Source of the DNA: Janthinobacterium sp.
GTDB taxonomy: Bacteria > Pseudomonadota > Gammaproteobacteria > Burkholderiales > Burkholderiaceae_D
NCBI GenBank assembly: GCA_025356595.1
Contig: JANXSQ010000147.1
Span: 1 to 55,966, forward strand
Direction: 5' to 3'
Length of the DNA stretch: 55,966 nt
Shown: positions 51,212 through 55,966 of the stretch, one piece after another
Layout: each line of letters begins with the position of its first letter
Position numbering within the stretch: the first letter of the stretch is position 1
Made by a program: the position numbers and the translations under genes
The notes under the pieces: model-generated
What the model saw: only the letters and a program-made list of their open reading frames with translations
What the model was told of the DNA's origin: nothing
The model's database searches: none

Positions 51212-54200
51212 TCCACTTCCGCCCGCTCAGAAAAATAGGGATACGCCAAAGGCAGTAACAACAAGGTGAAGAAGGTCGCCGAGACAATGCCGCCGACGAT
51301 GACGACGGCGAAGGGCCGCTGCGTCTCCGAGCCTATGCCGTGCGACAGCGCCGCCGGCAGCAGGCCCAGGCCGGCCATCAGCGCGGTCATCAGAATCGGC
51401 CGCAGGCGCGCCACGGCGCCCTCCACTGCACTGGCCGATGCCGACTGGTTGCCGCGGCCGATCTCGACGATCTGCTCGACCATGATGACGCCGTTCTGCA
51501 CCGAGATCCCGGCCACGGCGATAAAGCCGACCGCCGCCGAGACGGAGAAATGCAGGCCGACCAGCGCCAGCCCGACGATGCCGCCGATCAGCGTGAACGG
51601 CACAATGGAGAGCACCAGCAGCGCCTTGCGCACCGAGCGGAAGGCCCAGAACAGCAGCGAGAAAATCAGGAAGGCGGTGATCGGCACGATCACCTCCAGG
51701 CGCTTCACGGCGCGCTGCTGGTTCTCGAACTGGCCGCCCCAGGTGATCGAGTAGCCGGCCGGCAGATGCACCAGTTCGGCCACCTTTTGCTGCGCCTCGG
51801 CGACGAAGCTGCCCTGGTCGCGGCCCAGCAGATTCGCCTTCACCGAGGCGTTGCGCCCGCCGCCCTCGCGGCTGATGCGCGCCGCGCCCTGGCGGATGTC
51901 GATGTGGGCCAGCTCGCCCAGCGCCACCGTGCCGGCGCCGCCCGGCAGGCTCACCTGCAGCGCGGCGATGGCGTCGACGGAATCGCGCGCGCCCTCCTTC
52001 AGGCGCACCGTCAGGTCGAAGCGCCGGTCGCCCTCGAAATAGGCGTTGACGGCGTTGCCCGCCAGCGCGCCCTGGATCGCCGCGTTGACGTCGGCCACGT
52101 TCACGCCGAGGCGGGCGATGCGGCCCCGGTCGATGACGATATCGAGTTCGCTCTGCCCGCCGATCTTCACGGCGGCGACGTCGGCCGAACCCTGGATGCC
52201 GGCCAGGATGGCGGCGATCTGTTCGCTCTTCTGCGTCAGCACGTCGAGGTCGGGGCCGAAGATCTTCACGGCGATCTCGCCCTTCACGCCCGATAGCGCC
52301 TCCTCGACGTTGTCCTCGATGACCTGCGAGAAGTTGGTCGGCACGCCGGGAATGGCGCGTATCTTGGCCGACATGGAGGCGATCAGGCTTTCCTTGTCGG
52401 CGAACTGCCATTCGCCGCGCGGCTTCAGGTCGGCCAGGATTTCCATATTGTTGGCGCCCTTCGGATCGGTGCCGTCGTCGGGCCGGCCGACGTGGGAAAT
52501 CACATTGCCCACCTCCGGATAGCTCTGGATGATGGCGCGCACCTGATGCTCGACGGCGCGGGTTTTCTCCAGCGAGCTCGAAGTCGGCAGGCTGATGGTC
52601 AACCAGAGATTGCCCTCGTCCAGCTTGGGCAGGAATTCGCTGCCCAGCATGGGCGCCAGCGCCAGCGTGAGCAGCAGCAGCGCGCCCGAGGCCAGCATCA
52701 CCGGTGCGCGGTGGCGCTGCGCGCGCAGCAGCACGGCGCGGTAGGATTCCTGGATGCGCTGCAGCCAGGCGCTGTGCTTTTCCGCCATCGGATGGCGGCG
52801 CATGGTCCAGGCCAGCAGGGTCGGCACCAGCGTCATGGTCAGGATGATCGCGCCCAGCATGGCGAAGGTGAGCGTGAAGGCCACCGGCGAGAAGATTTTC
52901 CCCTCGACGCGCTGGAAGGTGTAGATCGGGATGAAGGCGACGATGATGATGGCCTTGGCGAACAGGATCGGATGGCCGAGGTCGACCACCGTCTGCTTCA
53001 GCGTCTTCTTGCGCCAGGCGTAGCTTGGCCGCTCGCTGCCGTCCTGCACCGCCAGGCGCACCAGCAGCGCCTCCACCAGCACCACGGCGCTGTCGATGAT
53101 GATGCCGAAGTCGACCGCGCCCAGCGAGATCAGATTGGCCGGAATGCCGCGCGCGTCGAGCATGATGAAGGCCACCATCAGCGAGAGCGGAATGACGGCG
53201 GCGACGATCAGCGCGGCGCGCCAGTTGCCGAGGAAGATGACGAGGATGGCGATCACCAGCGCCGCGCCCACCAGCAGGTTCTCCGCCACCGTGCGCACGG
53301 TGTGGCCGATCAACTCGCTGCGGTCGTAGATGGTGCGCAGCCTGACGCCCTTCGGCAGCTTGGCGTTGATGGCCTCGACGCTCGCCTTGACGTCGGCGAT
53401 GACCTTGGCGGCGTTGCTGCCCTTGCTCATCTGGACGATGCCCTCGACCACGCTGTCCTCTTTGTTGAAGGCGACCACGCCGGAGCGCGGCCGCTCGCCC
53501 ACCTTCACCTCGGCCACGTCCGACACCAGCACCGTGCTGCCGTTTTTGGCGCTGACGATGACGCGGCCGATCTCGCCGATATGCGTGAAGATGCCGATGC
53601 CGCGCACCACCAGCGCCTCGTCGCCGCGGCGCACCAGGCCGCCGCCGACGTTGGCGCTGTTGTTCGCCAGCGCCGCGCTGACCTGGTCCAGCGTCACGCC
53701 ATAGCGCTTCAGGGCCAGCGGATCGACCCGCACCTGGTACTCCTTGACCGTGCCGCCGAAGCTGACCACGTCGGCCACGCCCGGCACGATGCGCAGGCCG
53801 GGGCGTATCACCCAGTCCTGCAGGGCGCGCAGCTCGTTCGAGTCCATGCCCGGCGGCGCCTCGACGATGTAGCGGAAAATCTCGCCGACGGCCGTCGTCA
53901 GGGGCGCCAGGCCGGCCTGGATACCGGTCGGCAGCGTGACGTTCTGCAGCTTCTCCAGCACCTGCTGGCGGGCGAAATAATCGTCGGTGCCGTCGGCGAA
54001 GGTCAACGTCACCACCGACAGGCCGGTGATGCTCACCGAGCGCAATTGCGTCTGGTGCGGCACGCCGCTCATCTCGCGCTCGATCGGCAGCGTGATGTTG
54101 CGCTCCACCTCCTCCGGCGCCTGGCCGGGGAACTGGGTGACGATCTGCACCTGCACGTCCTGCACGTCGGGGAAAGCCTCGATGGGCAGATCGTTCAGCG

Positions 54201-54288
54201 CGCGGTAGCCGAAAATGGCCAGCGCCGCCGTCAGGATCAGGATGAAGACGCGCTGCGCCAGGACGAAATCGATCAGCTTACTGAGCAT
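51208..54288 (-). CDS. czcA: CzcA/CusA-type heavy-metal RND efflux pump
   Basis: 1026-residue inner-membrane pump with 12 membrane segments and two large periplasmic loops. The proton-relay segment GAVDFGIIIDSAVVLVE holds both Asp residues and the Glu, as in divalent-cation (CzcA-like) HME pumps, not the variant seen in CusA. Signature stretches include EVERNITLPIEREMSGVPH and GSNAAKVIADVKASVEAI. It moves metal ions (zinc, cobalt, cadmium or nickel) from the periplasm through CzcB to CzcC. It overlaps czcB by 11 bases upstream and the VirK gene downstream. Confidence 0.95.
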   Translation of the reverse strand: MLSKLIDFVLAQRVFILILTAALAIFGYRALNDLPIEAFPDVQDVQVQIVTQFPGQAPEEVERNITLPIEREMSGVPHQTQLRSVSITGLSVVTLTFADGTDDYFARQQVLEKLQNVTLPTGIQAGLAPLTTAVGEIFRYIVEAPPGMDSNELRALQDWVIRPGLRIVPGVADVVSFGGTVKEYQVRVDPLALKRYGVTLDQVSAALANNSANVGGGLVRRGDEALVVRGIGIFTHIGEIGRVIVSAKNGSTVLVSDVAEVKVGERPRSGVVAFNKEDSVVEGIVQMSKGSNAAKVIADVKASVEAINAKLPKGVRLRTIYDRSELIGHTVRTVAENLLVGAALVIAILVIFLGNWRAALIVAAVIPLSLMVAFIMLDARGIPANLISLGAVDFGIIIDSAVVLVEALLVRLAVQDGSERPSYAWRKKTLKQTVVDLGHPILFAKAIIIVAFIPIYTFQRVEGKIFSPVAFTLTFAMLGAIILTMTLVPTLLAWTMRRHPMAEKHSAWLQRIQESYRAVLLRAQRHRAPVMLASGALLLLTLALAPMLGSEFLPKLDEGNLWLTISLPTSSSLEKTRAVEHQVRAIIQSYPEVGNVISHVGRPDDGTDPKGANNMEILADLKPRGEWQFADKESLIASMSAKIRAIPGVPTNFSQVIEDNVEEALSGVKGEIAVKIFGPDLDVLTQKSEQIAAILAGIQGSADVAAVKIGGQSELDIVIDRGRIARLGVNVADVNAAIQGALAGNAVNAYFEGDRRFDLTVRLKEGARDSVDAIAALQVSLPGGAGTVALGELAHIDIRQGAARISREGGGRNASVKANLLGRDQGSFVAEAQQKVAELVHLPAGYSITWGGQFENQQRAVKRLEVIVPITAFLIFSLLFWAFRSVRKALLVLSIVPFTLIGGIVGLALVGLHFSVSAAVGFIAVAGISVQNGVIMVEQIVEIGRGNQSASASAVEGAVARLRPILMTALMAGLGLLPAALSHGIGSETQRPFAVVIVGGIVSATFFTLLLLPLAYPYFSERAEVE

Positions 54289-55432
54289 CGCTGGCCACCT
54301 CGGCGTTCAGGAGGAAGGCGCCTTCCGTGACGACGCGCTCGCCGGCGGCCAGGCCGGCGTCGACGAAACTGCGCTCGTGGCCGCGCACCTTGACGTTGAC
54401 GCGGCGCTTTTCAAACACGCCGGGGCGCTTCTCGACGAAGGCGTAACTGTAGATCCCCTCGGCGAACAGGCTGGTGTTCGGCAGCGGCACCGCCAGCGGC
54501 GCGTCGGCGCCGGCCAGGAAGGACACGCGCGCGAACATCTCCGGCTTCAGCTTGCCGTCGCCGTTGTCGACGGCGCAGCGCACCTGGATGCGCCGCGTCA
54601 CCGGATCGAGCGCCAGGCCGACCCGCTCGACGCGGGCGCTGAAGCGCAGGCCCGGATAGGCGTCCGTCTCCAGCGTCGCCATCTGGCCCTTGCGCACCAG
54701 CGCGGCCGAGCCCTCCGGCAGATCGACGATGACCCACAGGCGGCGCAGATCGCTGATGACGAACAGCGCGTTGGCCAGATCCGGGCGCACCTCCTGGCCC
54801 GGATTGATCTGCCGGTCGGCGACCACGCCGGCCAGCGGCGCCTTCAGGCCGAACCTGCCGTCGTCGCGCCCGCCCGCGTTCAGGCTCTTGGTGTGCAGCG
54901 AGGCGCGGCGCGTCTCGGCGCGGGCCTGCTGGAAGTCGGCGTCGGCCAACTCATAATCCTTGCGCGCCAGGACCTCGCCCTCGAACAGCGTCCTGGCGCG
55001 CTCGAAGGCGAGGCGCTTGCGCAGCTCGTCGGCCTGCGCCTTGCGCCCGTCCGCCTCGGCCGTGGCCAGCTCGGGCGAATCGATCTCCGCCAGCACCGCG
55101 CCGCGCGCGACGGCGTCGCCCACCTCGGCGCGCAGGGCCAGCACGCGCCCGGCCACCGGCGAACTGACGCGGGTGGTGACGTTTTCATCGTAGGCGACGC
55201 GGCCGTTGACGGCGTCCGAAACCGGCAAGGGCGTCGCGACGACGCTCTCCACCTTCAGCGACGCCAGTTGCGGCGCGTTCGGCGCGAAGCTCACCACGCC
55301 CGGCTGGGCGGCGGCCTTGGGCACGGCGGCCTTGGCCTCCGGCGCGGCGCGCACGAATTGGACGGCGGCGAAGGCGCCGCCGAGCAGGGCCGCCGTCACG
55401 GCGGCCTTCACGAGTATCGATTGCTTGGTCAT
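54278..55432 (-). CDS. czcB: CzcB-type membrane-fusion protein
   Basis: 384 residues. An N-terminal signal-anchor (about 8-28) is followed by lipoyl-like halves (VSSPVAGRVLALRAEVGDAV and KAPLAGVVADRQINPGQEV), a helical hairpin (about 115-185) and beta-barrel and membrane-proximal domains. No extra N-terminal metal-binding His cluster or C-terminal zinc-binding domain is seen. I chose ATG 55432 because it overlaps the czcC stop as ATGA; the longer frame is antisense-like Arg-rich sequence. It bridges CzcA to CzcC. Confidence 0.93.
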   Translation of the reverse strand: MTKQSILVKAAVTAALLGGAFAAVQFVRAAPEAKAAVPKAAAQPGVVSFAPNAPQLASLKVESVVATPLPVSDAVNGRVAYDENVTTRVSSPVAGRVLALRAEVGDAVARGAVLAEIDSPELATAEADGRKAQADELRKRLAFERARTLFEGEVLARKDYELADADFQQARAETRRASLHTKSLNAGGRDDGRFGLKAPLAGVVADRQINPGQEVRPDLANALFVISDLRRLWVIVDLPEGSAALVRKGQMATLETDAYPGLRFSARVERVGLALDPVTRRIQVRCAVDNGDGKLKPEMFARVSFLAGADAPLAVPLPNTSLFAEGIYSYAFVEKRPGVFEKRRVNVKVRGHERSFVDAGLAAGERVVTEGAFLLNAEVASDAQ

Positions 55433-55966
55433 TGCATTGGGCTTTCCGAAACGGCGGCCTGCCAGGCCGCCAGGGATTTGGCAAAATCGGCGCGCGCCGC
55501 CAGCGCGTCGAGCTGCGCGGCGCGGTAGGTGCGGCGCACGTCGAGTACGTCCATGATGTTCAGGGCGCCGTGCCGGAAGGCGAATTCGGCCGCGTCGGCC
55601 GACTTCTTCGCCGCCGGCAGCAGGCTGTCCTCGTAGCGCTCGACGCGCACGCCGGCGGCGCGCGCGTCCTCCCAACTGCCGAGCAAATCGGCGCGCGCCA
55701 GATCGCGCGTCTTCTCCAGGTTTTCCTGCGCGACGTCGAGCGCGCCCTGGGCGGCACGGATCTCGCCGTCGTACTGGTAGCGCAGGAACAGCGGCACCTG
55801 CACGGCGATGCCGTAGCTGTTGCCGCTGCCCTGGGGATTGGCGACGCTGGCAGGGTAATGCTCGAACTGCAGGCCCAGCGTGACATCGCGCGTGCGCGCC
55901 GCCAGCGCCAGCTTGTGCGCGGCCTGCGCGGCGGCCACCCGGGCCCGCGCGGCGCGCACGTCGGCG
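55429..55966 (-). CDS. czcC: CzcC-type outer-membrane efflux protein, C-terminal part
   Basis: About 178 C-terminal residues of a TolC-family channel; the start lies beyond the right edge. Features are VTLGLQFEHYP, GSGNSYGIAVQVPLFLRYQYDGEI and the helical repeat YEDSLLPAAKKSADAAEFAFRHGALNIMDVLDVRRTY, matching the second half of the outer-membrane factor fold. The stop overlaps the czcB start. It completes a tripartite czcCBA operon. Confidence 0.92.
   Translation of the reverse strand, partial: ADVRAARARVAAAQAAHKLALAARTRDVTLGLQFEHYPASVANPQGSGNSYGIAVQVPLFLRYQYDGEIRAAQGALDVAQENLEKTRDLARADLLGSWEDARAAGVRVERYEDSLLPAAKKSADAAEFAFRHGALNIMDVLDVRRTYRAAQLDALAARADFAKSLAAWQAAVSESPMQ

Overview
The window is high-GC DNA with dense, short-spaced operons. 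Codon use, gene families and gene order (Gts-type glucose ABC transporter beside a LamB-type porin, glucokinase and HexR; CdaR beside a sugar-acid transporter and glycerate kinase; czcCBA) suggest a betaproteobacterium, probably Oxalobacteraceae such as Massilia, Duganella or Janthinobacterium. That placement is inference from family resemblance. No rRNA, tRNA or CRISPR array was seen.

Region 1 (1-17,200) is mainly sugar handling. The left edge is the tip of an IS21-like element. A minus-strand operon follows for a glucose-type ABC importer (binding protein, two permeases, ATPase) and a LamB-type porin. Divergent from the porin is a stand-alone glucokinase, then a second glucokinase fused to a HexR-like RpiR repressor. 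Two similar inverted repeats between porin and glucokinase are candidate HexR operators. A LacI-family regulator follows, preceded by a 160-bp near-palindrome that carries part of its likely promoter. Next is a minus-strand cluster of a PepSY protein, two tandem four-repeat membrane proteins, an OmpR-type regulator and a sensor kinase. After it come an epimerase-sugar kinase fusion and a LacI-type operator palindrome.

Region 2 (17,300-28,000) holds a metallophosphoesterase, an orphan HlyD-type adaptor, a Gfo/Idh/MocA oxidoreductase, an acyltransferase-3 membrane enzyme, a lipoprotein-type Do protease, a YbhB-like protein, and a CdaR/MFS/glycerate kinase divergent pair for sugar diacids.

Region 3 (28,100-30,600) is more AT-rich and looks accessory: an orphan RsbRD-type histidine kinase, a chimeric scar (SulP STAS fragment joined to an internally deleted copy of the nearby glycerate kinase gene), and a VapBC toxin-antitoxin pair.

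Region 4 (30,600-36,270) has a LysR regulator with a convergent efflux MFS, an AraC-like regulator, and a Crp/Fnr-family regulator divergent from an acyl-CoA synthetase over a perfect 16-bp palindrome. A strong REP-like hairpin closes the synthetase gene.

Region 5 (36,600-45,300) is the most interesting block. It is a tight plus-strand run of OprB-type porin, duplicated ABC permease, ABC ATPase with a C-terminal extension, MgtC/SapB protein, DUF2252 protein and CYTH-CHAD protein, followed by a hemerythrin-like helical protein. It looks like one uptake and phosphate or polyphosphate-linked system without a binding protein.

Region 6 (45,400-55,966) has a YunG-like protein, a MASE1-PAS-GGDEF-EAL signalling protein, a small Ala/Gly-rich protein, and a czcCBA heavy-metal efflux operon translationally coupled to a VirK/YbjX-family gene. 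czcC runs off the right edge.
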